From Macropodus opercularis (lineage: Eukaryota > Chordata > Actinopteri > Anabantiformes > Osphronemidae): 64,000 bases of DNA. This document shows positions 1 to 13,300 of this stretch, piece by piece. Location of the stretch: the NCBI GenBank assembly GCA_030770545.1, contig CM061102.1, forward strand, positions 4,949,501-5,013,500, in the 5' to 3' direction. A program made the position numbers and the translations under genes. Within the stretch, counting starts at the first letter, position 1. Each line of letters starts with the position of its first letter. Below the pieces are notes generated by a model, which had not been told where the DNA came from, did not search any database, and saw nothing but the letters and a program-made list of their open reading frames with translations.

Positions 1-3000
1 TGGCCACCTGTGCACGAAGCAGTCGCTGCCGAGCCAAAGTTAAGTTTCCACGCTGAACGGTCATTTTTCATAATCTGACGCGCTACAGATTAACGTACAT
101 AAATACACAGCTGCTGGTCGTGAGTTCTTGGCACAATGTGACATATTTCATATTCCACGTCTTGCCGGAGATACTTTGCTTGACCGATCATAAACTGAAA
201 CGTTTGAGCTCTCACCACAGTATTTGACCCCTGGACACTCTCACAGAGAAACATTAAGCAGCTGCAGAGAAAATGGCCTTTTTCAGAAACACATTGCATT
301 TTTCATGCGTTCGTACTTTGGTTTGTTGGCTGATTTCTCAGTGCAACATTAAAGCACTTGACTGATTGGAATTTTTAAACAATGAACAAACAATGCTGCG
401 CTGCAAATGCTCTGTCGAAACAGTAATTAGACAGGCTGAACGGCTCGAAAACTCTCAGTCTAATTATTCCCTTCAATTAATAATTTTTCACTAATCACCA
501 GTGTAGCAGAGATCAAACCAGCCTCTGTTTGAGTATTTCACAGAATCTGAGAGCATTTGACGCTCTCTCCTGCCACCTCTTCTCTGGTCTCCCTCTTCCC
601 TGTGAAGTGTGAGTGACACTAGTGAGGTAGTCCGGTAATGCAAGGTCAGCACACAAATGGGAACCAGGCTCCAACTGACTCAGCTGGCTCCTTTCTCCTG
701 TCATTTTTTTCTGTGCTTGACGCCACAGAGGAAAGTAAAAACTCACTAAAAATAGCGACTCGCAGGCCACGAGCCAGAGAGACCCAGTGCCTGCCTTAGT
801 CATTGAGCGCATAAAATAGAGGGGAATGAACTGCCTGATAATTTGACTTGTTTTAGCTCACTGTGCAACCAGATCACAAACAGATCAGTCGTACAGTACG
901 ACTTGTGCAACCTCTCATCACACGTGCAGAACACAAACACGCATCTGCGTAACAGCACTGCAGTGGAACAGAGCTCGCAGCATTTCCTTCGCCGGCAGAG
1001 GTAACAACTGATAAACAGCTTGATCTTGGCTCCGTGAGGTACTGTTGTGAGCCTTTCGACGTTTGAGCGGGAATGTGTTCATGACAGTTCCCTGGTGTGT
1101 AGAAAGCTAGAGAGGGGGAACAGACACCCCCCCCCTCGACCTTGGAGCATGAGGAGCTCAAGCCAACTTCCACAGATCTCGTTTGTATTTCTGGGGATCG
1201 TCTCAAAGAGAATTCTGGACGAACTGGACACTATGAACCGTGATTTGCAGAAATATTCATTCATTCATTCATCTTCTACCGCTTCTTCCCTGTAGGGGTC
1301 GCGGGTGTGCTGGAGCCTACCCCAGCTACCTATGGGCAAGAGGCAGGGTTCACCCTGGACAAGTCGCCAGTCCGTGAAGCCATCATTAGATTAGTAGAAA
1401 CACTGACTTTTCTGTTTGAAGAAAAAAAAAATCATGTAATAACATTACATTTCTTCCAACTTTTGGAAAAAGAAAGCATTGTACAGACAATGTTGTATTT
1501 TTGCTTTTAATATTAGGCCAAAGATGTAAATGCTGTCAAAAACAGGTCAAATGGCAGGTGTTGGTCATATCCTACATGGTTAGATTTATTAAAGACAAAG
1601 TGGGTTCTAAAGATTACATTACACTCGCATGACGTCACTACAACATTGCCCAGTGATACACCCCGAGTTCTTAAAACAAAACATCCTTTAGGCTCATTAG
1701 TGCTTCATCAGAAGAGATCCTCTAGGCATAATTATTACTTTCTTCCACATGTTTGCAGAATGTTTTTTAAAAATATTACCAAACCAACAATTTTGTTTAC
1801 TCACACAACAGAGGAAACATTTGGGAACCATTTGAAAACAACCGTTTTTCATTAATATGTCGTTATGGAATCTAGAAATCCCAGCAGGACTTAGACTAAA
1901 ATGGAGCTTGCTACTTTCAGAGCTGTTCGTTCTTTTCCTCATTGTGGTCCTTTGCTCTGTATCTGTATCTGACCTACATTCATGAATACAGTATGAAATG
2001 GTGCAGATCATTGTTCTGAGTGCACAATTCCTTATATTAGACACCTGCACGTTTATTTTGTTTTGTAGTAGCTCAACATTTATGTGCTTGTACTGTGCAT
2101 GTACTTATTCATCATTTAATAAAGCTGAACTGATCAAAGTCAGGCTCAAAGTGCACCTGGATACTAACCAGTGCATGGGCCAAGTCTAATATGATGTTTT
2201 CAGGCTTGATTCCCAGAGAGTGCAGCTGCAGATTACCCAGGCCTTCTGGAAAGAAAACATGGTCTTTAACAGAGTGAACCGACATTGGTGAAGAATAGGA
2301 TTTATCTCAGTTCATAACTGTGCCTCTCATTTGCAGGAATTGCAATTAAACTGGTTCCAGGTTGTCAGTGAATGTGAGACATTCTTAATAATGTAACACA
2401 TGCTTTCCCTTGTACTGCTGTGAAATTAAAGATGTTTTGAAAACTCTAGTTGGGGATGTCTCTGATCCACTTACAAGGTTAATCGCCCTCATCTTACAAA
2501 AACACAAAACCTCATCACAAAGCATACACACGCACAAATGTCATACTAAGGAAGGTGTATTTGGCTAAATGTCCCTCTAAAGGATGGATTCCTGCTCCAG
2601 CAGATTTCTCCCAGATTTGTAATCAAGCGTGTCTGTGTACAAGCTGGATCTAGGCCAATATCAGCTGGGTGAAGATTGTTGTAGGCCATGTGTGTCACTG
2701 TTAGCAGCCACCAAGTGTGTGCGCGCATATGCATAGTGTGACAGTGATTATTTGGAGTTGTGTGAGGCTAGAGTGGAAGGAGGCTGCAAAAACAGTCCAG
2801 CGACGGCAAGGCTGTAAACACAGCTGTGCTGAGGTGAGCACGTAGATGGAGGCAGCCAGCGTTTGTTCCCGTGGCTAAAGTGCAGTTAACTTTTTTAATT
2901 ATCCGAAGCAGTTGCTGTTACGCTATTTAATGCTAAGTGAATTTATGCAGTATCTGTGTCTAGTCGTGCTGTGAATTATAACGGTGCGCTTGCTGATTTA

Positions 3001-3699
3001 CTACAGCACGTGTGAGAATTCCTTCAACATTCAAATACGTTTGTATTTCAAATGGGCTTTTTATCATCACCTCTCATTTCCCGAGACGTTTCGCTGGTAC
3101 CACAGGAGCTTCTGTCTCTGGCTCGTTCTTTTGCACCGTGTCAAAACCCATTTTCAGCTGCTTCTGTGTGCGCAGTAACAGTAACCACGTGGTTGTGTGC
3201 AGCGACCGAACGAGGCAGAAACCCTTTGCAGCTATGCAAACAAGCCTGTGCTCCATATGAAATAAACATTTTGTAATTATGAATTGTATTTATAAGCGCT
3301 GGAAGAACTAATTCCACTGCTGACTGAGTCTTGGCTGGACCCTACGTGTCTTTGATACCACTAAAGGCAAAATCTTTACCGTATATTGTGATATAAAACA
3401 ATTTTCCCACAACTTTAGCACAGATCGCTGACAGTAATAAACAAATACAGCTGGGTGGTGAGAATGTGCATGATATATAGAAGTTTATCAAGTGTCATGT
3501 ATATCTGGATCAAATGTTATTCTGTAACCAGTCATTTAGTTATTTTTAATATTTTTCTTCTTTTTTTTTTTGCTGTTTTGTACAGATCCATTGCACCATA
3601 AATTAAACTTTAATCACTTCTTTAATCAATCAGTTCTGCCTTCAAAGTCTGAAAAAAGATAAAGCCTGACTCCAGTTTGTCAAAAGTGATCAGTAGGAA
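1..3699. other. Non-coding sequence downstream of dchs1
   Basis: No ORF with recognisable similarity, no tRNA or rRNA and no gene border was found. The only identifiable item is the dispersed repeat near 1.26 kb. Confidence 0.5.
1255..1375. repeat. Teleost dispersed repeat fragment with an (ATTC)n end
   Basis: A run of ATTC units (about 1255-1270) leads into CTTCTACCGCTTCTTCCC and then GGTCGCGGGTGTGCTGGAGC, followed by CACCCTGGACAAGTCGCCAG. I recognise this arrangement as a repeat common in fish genomes, probably the 3' end of a LINE (L2/CR1-like) or a SINE derived from it. The family name is uncertain. The copy is short and diverged. Confidence 0.6.
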
Positions 3700-3705
3700 T
3701 TTATT
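3700..3705 (-). terminator. Candidate dchs1 polyadenylation signal (AATAAA)
   Basis: AATAAA on the minus strand, about 1.58 kb after the dchs1 stop. No transcript evidence is available, so it is only the best visible candidate. Confidence 0.35.
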
Positions 3706-5280
3706 ATTTGCTTCAAATGCATTTACAGCTCTTTTTGTCTGCCATCACTCCATTCATCAGGCGCTGGCAGTCATCTCAAACAGAGCTCCAAATGGACTTC
3801 CTCCAAAACAGACTCCAGGAGACGGCATCACTGAGCGTCGAGATCATGTTGTGCTGGAGCTAGACTCACGGCATGTGTAGCTTTTAGTTCAACTACTTCC
3901 AGCTTTTCATGAGGCAATTTGTGGGGTTATGACGAACAAAACACAGAGGTAGAGACAATGTCTTGAAAACAAGAAGAAATCCAAATTACAATTACTCCAA
4001 AACATGAAAACACACGACAGGATGAAGACTACACTTCTAAAGCCCTTTGCCTCTTGCTACACTAGTAGAACGCTGCACTCTCCTTATGTTGGTAACACTG
4101 AATGCACAGAATAAAGTAAGCATGAATAATACTGCACTGGTTGCTAAATCCTTATACATTCACAAGGCTTCATGCATACAGGCTCCTGCTTTCCACCCGT
4201 CTCGCTCATGTGCTACAATTGTCCAAGTTGTTAGTTTCTTTTGTTGTGCTGCAATGGAGAACTTCACATTAAAATTAATTTAAGTTGAGTGAAGTAACTG
4301 ACGTTAGGAAGCACTTTCTATTGAAGACACATAGGTGATCAGCAAGCGGAGCTGTCCCTGAAAAACAAAGGGTGCACAGTAGGGGGCTGCTGAGGGAGCA
4401 GGCATTTGGATTCATCACAGGGTTTCATCCAGGTTTAGCTGTTTCCATTTTGAGTTTGTGATCTACTATTTGACAAAAAAAAGAAAAACTTGCAGTGGCA
4501 ACGCAGCACAGTGTGAGCTGCGCCCAGTTTCCTGCTGCCAAATCATGGCATCAAATCATTTTTTTCTTCATATAAATAATAGTAAAAACGCAAAGGTCTT
4601 CCTCTAAAAACCTAGGAGACACATACAGTACATAGCGCAACCTGCTTACATACAAATATACATATTTGCAAATATGTAAAACCATAACCTCTCCATGTGG
4701 AATAATGGCGTATCAGAATCTGAAATCATAATTTTATATAAAAATATAGAAAAATAAAAGCAAAATCCAAACATGTATAATCCGAATGGATGAGAAAAAC
4801 AACAATCGTCTTTGCTCTTCTTCGTGAAGATGTACGTGATGCATTGGCAATGTTTTTGTCTGTGAATTGGTTCGCACGAGCGTTCAGAGCAGCCGCGAGA
4901 TGAGTTTGATCCTGGGGCGTAAAAATGTCCACAGACAAGGGGAGGAACAAGGTCCGTAGCTCTCTGGCCAGCCAGTGAGGTCACATGAAAACTACACTTA
5001 TAGATATACACACTAAGGGATCTCAGACTGCAGGGCATGGTAAGTGCGCATTCCCATGAAGGTCACTTCACCTCTTAACCCTGATTAGTTCATGAAGACC
5101 TGCGTCACTGTGGAAGGATGTCCGGTCCGGTCAACCTAGGCACACTTTCTGTGTTCCGTAACACCAGTGAAGTACTGTCAATACTGAAGGTGAATGTTCT
5201 ACCCGTGGGTAGGTCTAGTGTCCAAAAGTCTTGCTCTGCAATGGTTCGCTCTGGTTTTCTATCTTAATGTACTTTCCGAC
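3700..5280 (-). other. dchs1: Probable dchs1 3' UTR
   Basis: This stretch follows the stop codon on the minus strand and has no coding potential I can recognise. The first minus-strand AATAAA I noticed downstream of the stop is at 3700-3705 (TTTATT on the plus strand), giving a UTR of roughly 1.6 kb. An earlier variant signal could end it sooner. The extent is inferred. Confidence 0.4.
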
Positions 5281-7328
5281 TCATATTCTCATCTCATGAT
5301 CAGGACTCTGTTCCAGTGACGGCTCCCTCGTGCTGATCATGGATGCTGAGGGTCCTTGGTTCACTCCAAAGGGAGAAACAGCAGGAGAACGAGCTGCCAG
5401 AGGTGACAAAGAAGGGGAGAAACTAGGGGACATTGCTGCTGATGAAATCGATCCTTCATGACTGATGGGGGATCTACGGAGTGAGGCCAAGTGAGGGAAT
5501 GTCCGTCCAATAACAGGGACCTTAGGGGGAACCGACATGGCCCCTGGGTGGGCCACAGATGTGATGAGTGGGGGAGGGTCAATTCTAGGTTTGGGATCCA
5601 TTTTAGGCTTGGGCTGGAAAGGTTGGCAAGGGTTCTGGCTCTGCTGGGCAGTTTCATCTTTTAGTCTGGCGATCTCTGTAAAGACATTAGCCAAAGGCTG
5701 GAACTGTGGGCACCAGTTCAGCAAGTAGTCCCAGTTATAGCTTCCACGGAGCTCCTCATCGCTGGCAACAATAGCTGTGAGAGAACCGTCAACTGAAGGT
5801 TTTCCATCTTCAGGGAAGGCGTAATCCTTGGGAAGAGATATGTTGAGTCCACGGCCAACTCCCAGATATCCACCTCCCTCGTCCCTGTACATGGGAAGCT
5901 GGCCAGAGAGCAAGGTCCCACTGAGGCTGCCGCCCAGTTTCTTTCCTTTAAACCAGGTGCTACCCTCCAAAGCAGCAGGTTCACAGGAGATATCGGAGAG
6001 CTGGTCTGCATCCTGCTGAATTCCAGAGTCTGGTCCTCTAGCTGAGATGTGCTCCTGCATGGACGATGTGATGGAGGCAACACGAGGATACTCGTTTATC
6101 ATTCTGATCTCATCATCCTCAGCTGCTTCAGCTGATCCTCTACCACTGGAGTGAGAAGGATCCAGAGAGCCACCTCTAGTGTAGGGACCCCCACCGGCAC
6201 CACCCTGATCTCCAGCGTAGCCTGGCAAAGTCTGGTGATAGATTCTCTCTCCTCCAGGTCCTGAGTTGCAATCGTCCAGTTTTTGCAGGGCTGTTCCTGA
6301 CCCAACAGTTCTGTTTCCTGTATCCTGCCCTTTCTTTCTCCTGCGAGACTTGACTACGAACACGACCACAGCCATGATCACCAGCAATATGATAAACCCA
6401 AGAGATACTGCAATGATGCTAATGAGCAGAATATTGACATCAGGAGCCAGGCCGAAGTTGGTATTTGTCACGTCGATAGACACCTGGGCTGTAGTGGAAC
6501 GAGACGTATCCAAAGGGCTGTGAGCTTTCACATCTAGATTCATCAGCCTGGTTTCCCTTTTGGCACGGCCAGACCCGCTGTTACTGCTGCTGCTAGAACC
6601 GTCCAACTTGAGGAAAATCACTCCAGTGGTTTTGTTTACGTCAAAGTACGGAGAGCTAGTGGGAAAAGAGTAAAGAACAATACCATCAACCCCTCCGTCC
6701 TCATCGTTTGCCTGGACCTGGCCGATGCTCTGGCCTTTCTTGGCTCCCTCTGGGACTTCAAAAGAGAAATCAGATGACGTGAAGAGTGGGTCATACTCAT
6801 CTTCACCTGTGACAAACACCTGGACGGTCACAGTAGCTGAGTGGTTGCCTGAATCTACTGCCGCGGCTACAAAGTTAAACGAGTTGACTTTCTCAAAGTC
6901 GAAGGGAATTTTGCTTCTAATTTCTCCAGTGCTATGGTCCACAGTGAAGCTGTCTTTTCCCACCCCAGACCGTTCCAACATGTAGTACTTCAACTGGCCA
7001 AAAACTCCTGTGTCGTGGTCTATGGCATGGAGAACACTCACAGCTGAGTTTCCTGGTTGGTTCTCTCTGATACTAGCTGTCAGGACTTCCACAGGGAAGA
7101 ACGGGTGATTGTCGTTTACATCTTTGACCTCAACTACGACTGGAACGAGTGCAAAGTGTCCCTGTCCGTCTGTGGCCTGGATGATGACAACATGTGTGGA
7201 CTGGTGCTCGCGGTCAAGGCCCCGCTGAAGTCGCAAAGCTCCGGTCCACTGGTCCAAGGTAAATAAGTTCACCTCGTCACCAGAGCTGATAGTATACTGA
7301 ACCTCAGCATTGGGAGTAGAGTCTGGGT
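5281..7328 (-). CDS. dchs1: dchs1 coding exon 28 (last repeats, membrane span, whole cytoplasmic tail, stop)
   Basis: Residues 2623-3304, 2,048 bp including the TGA at 5281-5283. It encodes the last cadherin repeats (VKDVNDNHPFFPVEV, VTGEDEYDPLF), then a Gly/Ser-rich loop with the dibasic site RAKR at residues 2877-2880 (6556-6567). The membrane span NILLISIIAVSLGFIILL (about 2921-2948) is followed by a basic stop-transfer KSRRRKK. The tail keeps the family blocks GGSLDPSHSSGRGSAEAAED, DDEIRMINEYPRVAS, ARGPDSGIQQDADQLSD, YNWDYLLNWCPQFQP and SPISHEGSISSAAMSPSF. Having all of it in one exon is usual for dachsous genes. Confidence 0.97.
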
Positions 7329-10300
7329 CTGGAAGAAGACGTGAACAATGTAAGAAAGGACAGACAGGACAGAGCAACAATGAGACATAACAAGAAAAAG
7401 AGACTTGTGCTCACCTGTAGCAGTCAGTCGTATGATCTCAGTCCCAGCAGCTGCGCCCTCACTCAGCGACACGATATATTCTGCCCTGCTGAACACCGGA
7501 GGGTTGTCATTCACGTCGCTGACTGTTATTACCGCAGCGACGCTAGAACTCCTCTGAGGCACACCACGGTCCGAGACCACCACTGTGAGGTTGTAAAGAG
7601 GCTTGGTTTCAAAGTCAAGTGCCTCAGCTAACAGCAGAGTCCCAACAGTTTGAAAGCCCCGCCCTTCCAGGAAGCGAACGCTGCTTTCGATCTGGAATAT
7701 GTTTCCTACGTTTCCACTGGCGATAGCGAAGTCAAAGCCACAGTTGTCTCGAGACAGGTCGCTGTCAAAGGCCTCAAAAGTCAGAACTGTTGAGCCGAGT
7801 ATGGAGTCCTCAGACACTGTAGCCCTGCGGATAGAGGAACATTCCTTATGAACAGACAGTCGATGACGTTGTTCCATTAAACATTCAGCAAGAATAAATG
7901 TAGACTGACCTGTATTCAGATTGATGGAAAACAGGGGCGTTGTCATTTACATCAGAAATTTGGACCTGGACCGTAGCGAGGGAGGAGAGCGGGGGTGAGC
8001 CTCTGTCACGAGCTTCAATCACAATACTGACTGACGGACGCTCAGGGTCAAACTCAGCTCTGTGATTGATGAACAGGGTTCCTGTATTTGAAAGGGTCAA
8101 GGGTCAAGTTACTTACAAATGTACTACAAGTCAAATCACTTTGAAAACTGGAGACAGATTTATTGAGCTAAAGTAGAAAAAGAAGGAGGTCCAGGTTCTC
8201 TACCGTTGTTGGGGTCAATGTAGAAACCCTCTTGGGTTGACGACATCACTCTGTAAGTGATCTTTCCATTGTCTCCCGAGTCCCGGTCAGTTGCAGTTAA
8301 CGTTACGACCGCACTTCCTGGTGGCGTGTGCTCTGGCAGCGTTACCTTGAGTGCAAAAAAGTAAAACACAACACTTCAGCGTCCATGCAAAACAAAACAA
8401 CAGCACCAGAAAACAGCTGAAATATGTATTTCCAGCTCCTGTCAAGGTGGTCGACAGCCTCAAGATTCACAGGGGAATTCATTTTATATCGAAGTTCTTA
8501 TTTTTCCTGAACTTGCACTAATGTCAAAGTCATTTCCTGAGACAGAGTAGTAAATATTACACATGCTCATGTCAGCAAAGCTTCCCTAGTCAATATTAGG
8601 CAGTTATGTTTTATCACCCCCACCGTGTGGGGCCTGGGGTTGCTCAAGTTAAGTTTCCTCTTTCTCAGTAACATAGTCTGCTAGATATAAAAATGTCTAT
8701 GAGTCAAACGCAATGTCAGGTGTAAATACTCTAGAAATGAATGAAGCTGTCAAGCTACATATTTCTAACAGAGCATCAGCTAAATATTTGAGCCATCCTA
8801 CCTGGTAGAGATCATGAGTGAATACAGGTGCGTTGTCATTAATATCCTCCACCAGTATTGTAACGTTAGCCTCTGTCTGATGCTGGCTGTCTGTAGCTCT
8901 GACGGTGAGCGTGTACCACGTCTTCTCCTCAAAGTCCAGAGCGGCAGTGAGCGACACCCCTCCACTGTACCGGTGAATACCAAACTTGCCTAAGGCCGCT
9001 GGGTCTAGATGCAGGGAGTAGGCGAGGGCAGGGCTGGAGTCGACGTCATTACCCGTCACAAGAGTGATTTCAGTACCGATCAGCGTATCTGACGGATAAG
9101 AAAAAAAGCGTCACTACTTTCTGCAGAGCAGTGAAGCACAACTAGGAGTTTGATCTGAATACAAGAAAGACTGCACTTCCTGAAACGTTAAGTACTTACT
9201 CTCCGGGATGCGAAGTTCCTGAGGTAAGGGAATGGTGGGACTGTTGTCATTCTGATCAATGATTATCACCGTCAGTGTGGCTGAACCAGCCAGTCGTGGA
9301 CTTCCTCTATCAGTGGCTGTAACTACAAGCCTGTGCGTGGAAAAAAAAGGGGCCTTAGTACAGTATCTGTTTCATTTACCTTTTGTTACAGAAGCAAAGT
9401 TATGAAGTTGTTCCAGTAAACAGGAGCTGAGTTGCACGGTTAAAAATAGCAGTACTGATACATCTGGCATGCAGATATTGGTTTGCTTTGCTTTGGTGCG
9501 TATGTGTTCTGCAGACTATGTCAGCCTTCTCATCAGCTACGTAAACACAAACTACTGTAGCTGAGTGAATACTGTATGAGTCACATTTTTTCCATCAGCA
9601 TTTTATATTTTCACTATGTGTACACGTCAGCCACAAGTGTGTGTGTGTTTGTGCATGTGTGGTCGCAGAATGTTGAGGGTTATGCAACCACAGATCTGTT
9701 CTTACTTGGTCCGGGTAAAGATCTCACGGTCCATGATGGCTGCTGTGGTGATGCTTCCTGTCACCGGGTCAATCTTGAACAGACCGCTCATGCCTGATGA
9801 CTGGATGGAGTAGGTCACCTGACCGTTCTGGCCCTGATCAACATCCTCAGCAACCACCTAAAACAAAGCGGTGGATTAAGGGGAAATAAATATTCATCTC
9901 CAGCAAAGCGGAGGTCCACTAAATGCTGGTGACCTGTTTAGATTTCAGACTACCTGTATGATTGGCATTTCATATCCCTGGGCTTCTCTCATGTAGGCCA
10001 CATAATTTTGCAGCTGGAAGCGAGGAAGGTTGTCGTTTACATCCTGCAGGATCAAGTTGAAGGCCATGAACGATGTGGAGGTCACAGTCTCAGCCTTCAC
10101 AACCAGGCGCAGTCTCGGGGTGTCTTCAAAGTCCAGCCCATTGGAGCTCTGGACTTGGATTTCACCTAAGGAAGGACATGAAAGGAAAATAAGGACAAGT
10201 CATATGACTGTGTTGGCAGCTTTAGTGAAAGAATTAATTACATATACGCAACACTTCACCTGTTGAGGAGTCAATCGTGAAGGCCTGTCTTTTGTTCCCG

Positions 10301-13300
10301 CTGAAGAGGCTGTAGCTGATACCCATACGTGTGCCATCTGGGTGCTGGGCCTGAGCCTGAGCCACAGCTGTTCCTGTACGAGTAGCAAAAACGTTAAACA
10401 CAACTGTGCCAGCAGAGACCAATAAAAGGCATAAATAGAGTGTATTGATGTTTAACCTTTAGCAGCATTCTCCTGTATGCTGACATCTCTGGCACTCCTA
10501 GAGAAGCGAATACCACTGTACACCACCTCCCTCACGTAAATCACCACCACTCCCTGTGCTGACTGTGCTGGGCTGCCCTGATCCATGGCCTCCACAATCA
10601 ACGTCCTCTGAGATTGGGTCAGACCTTCCAGTGGCTCAGTGGCTTGGATCTCCCCAGTCAGGGAGTTGATGCTGAAGCCCTTTACTGGCATAGCAAAACG
10701 GTAAAACACTGAACCATTAGCTCCAAAGTCTTTGTCCTCTGCCTTCATGGTGGCTAGAACCCGCTGGGAACGTGTGCTGGACACATCGATGACCAGAGGA
10801 TCCTGGATGAAGATGGGGGAGTTGTCGTTGACGTCCAGGATGGTGACTGTCACCTAGACGGACACGTGGGAAATGCGAATGAGCTTGAGGATAAAAGTTA
10901 TTACCAGCGATCATTTGCTAAACAACTTCCTCACCTGAGCAGAGGTATTTCTGGGAGCAGCAGGTGAAAGGTCAGCAGCAAACACCTGGAAGCTGTACGA
11001 TGCCAACTTTTCTCTGTCCAGTGGTGCTGAAGTGGTTATTATCCCAGTGTTCTCATCCACAGTGAAGGCTCCATGTCCCTCGTGGCTAAGAAAGTACAAA
11101 ACCTTTCCGTTCTGGTCCTCATCAACATCTGTGGCTGAAACCTGGGAACAGAGCAACACATTTCCATGATTAAAGTTCTGTTAGTGGTACATGAAGACAT
11201 TTATCCCAACTCTCCTCCATTTACCTGCAGAACTTGTGTGCCCTCTCTAGCATCCTCTGACACGTCGACAGAGTAGCTACTTTTGCTGAAAACAGGGCTG
11301 TTGTCATTCACATCCAGAACTTTAATTTCCACAGTGACAGTGGTGCTGAGAGCAGGGCTGCCTCGGTCCGTGGCCACCACCTCCAGCGTATATCCGGCCC
11401 TCGTCTCCCTGTCTAGACTGCGTGACGTAGACAGGGCTCCTGTTGCGCTGTGGAGCTGGAAATCTCCATCAGGATCTCCCACTAGATGGAATGAGTTATT
11501 ATATATTTTTCATTTTCAAATTGACTGTTAATAGAACATAAAGCAGATCATCTGGGCCAACTCTGTATTTAAGTCAAAGTTTGAATGAACTCCAGACAGG
11601 TATATTAAAGGCACTGATATAAGACAGAAGAACATCAAGTGACAGTATATGCTGTATGCAGATCTGATCTTTTATATGGAAGGATGGAACCCGGTCAAAA
11701 GCAATACAGCCCAAACTGTCTACAGCATTAATCTGTCAACAATCTGTAAATATTCAGCAGACCTCAACATTTTTAGCCTGATACACACCAAAAAATGTTC
11801 CTGTAATCACAATTACGGCAGCTGTGGCGATCTAAATCACTTTACAGCCATCCTAATAAAACTCAGTGACACACAATGCTCTTTCTTACTAGTAATCCTG
11901 TACTCCAGCTCCCCACCAGGACCTGAGTCGGGGTCTGTGGCCTTAAGAAAGCAAAGCTCCACAGGGGCCTGGTTCTCCGGCACCTCCAGTCCATACCATG
12001 GCTTTGCAAAGACGGGAACGTTGTCGTTCACGTCCTGCACCTCCACGCTCACTACAGCCTTGGCGAAGTTAGGAGGCAGCCCTCCATCCCTGGCATACAC
12101 TGGGGACAGATGGAAATTGTTAACCCTGTACACGTTTTAAACTGATCTACTTGAGGTGTTCTGTGGAAATGAATGAACACTAAGACAGTATCTGTACCAG
12201 TGAGCGTGTAGTGGCTCTGCAGCTCGGTGTCCAGTTCCTTCGTAGTGGTGATGACTCCCGTCACAGGATTGATGATGAAGCCGTCCTCTGTCACACCTCC
12301 GTAGGTCACTTGCCCATTAGAACCTGCAAAAAAAACGTTAGATAGAAATAAAGACAAAAGTCTGCAATAAAACAGAATAACAAACAGACTTCAGACGTTC
12401 AGTGTAATAAAGATGTGACATTAATGAGCTGTTTCTGAATTCTGATGAAAGTGCTAAAACCATAGGGCTCTGGACAATGTCTGTAAAGACTGTAATCAGC
12501 AGGAAGCTGTGGCTTGTTTGGAAAACATGTGCTTTCTCAGAACCATTTCCCTCCCACTATTGTTTATTTCTCTGGCCTTCTTCCTGGTGGCATACTGAAC
12601 TATCAGTGCTGTATATCAACTCTATCTGTTGCAATCTTTCCTGCATTGTATTCTTGTGTTTTATACGTTGACCCTCGTTGACCATTTTGAAATTATCCTT
12701 CGTATAATTTAAAAGAAACAAAACATGTCCCTGTGCAGGTTCACTGGAAATCATCTGAAGCAGAAAAGCAGAGTAATTAGATATTTCCTTGGTTGAAACC
12801 CCCCAATTTGCTAACATAAAAGAATGTTTTTGAAAGGAAATGTGTATTTATTCACACATTCCCATGGGGACAGTAATGTTGTGGTTCTGTACGCTCTTAT
12901 AGTTTACAATCTTTAAAACAATGCACTAAATTTCTACCTTGGTCTCTGTCAGTGGCGGTCACTGTCAACACAGTTGTTCCTGGTCCATGGTTTTCCATCA
13001 CCTGTGCTTCAAACTCTGCTCGATGGAACACTGGAGCCTCATCGTTCACGTCAATCACCTGCACACACAGCACCTGAGAGGTGGAAAGCTGAGGTATCCC
13101 ATGATCCTCTGCCACAATGGTCAGATTGAAGATTTCCTGCTCTTCTCGATCCAAAGCCTTTAGGATTGACAGAGAACCTGCAAAACAGAAGAACCCTGAA
13201 TGTGTGAACTTTCTAAAACTGTTTGTGTGTTTGTGGACATGTAATTGTGTGCACCCTGGAAATCAGTATTTGTATGCAGGGGCAATGCAAATACTGTTTT

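Noticed and set aside
9576..9813. Plus-strand ORFs overlapping dchs1 exons (this and many others between 5.5 and 20 kb)
   Set aside because: They are complementary-strand shadows of the cadherin exons.
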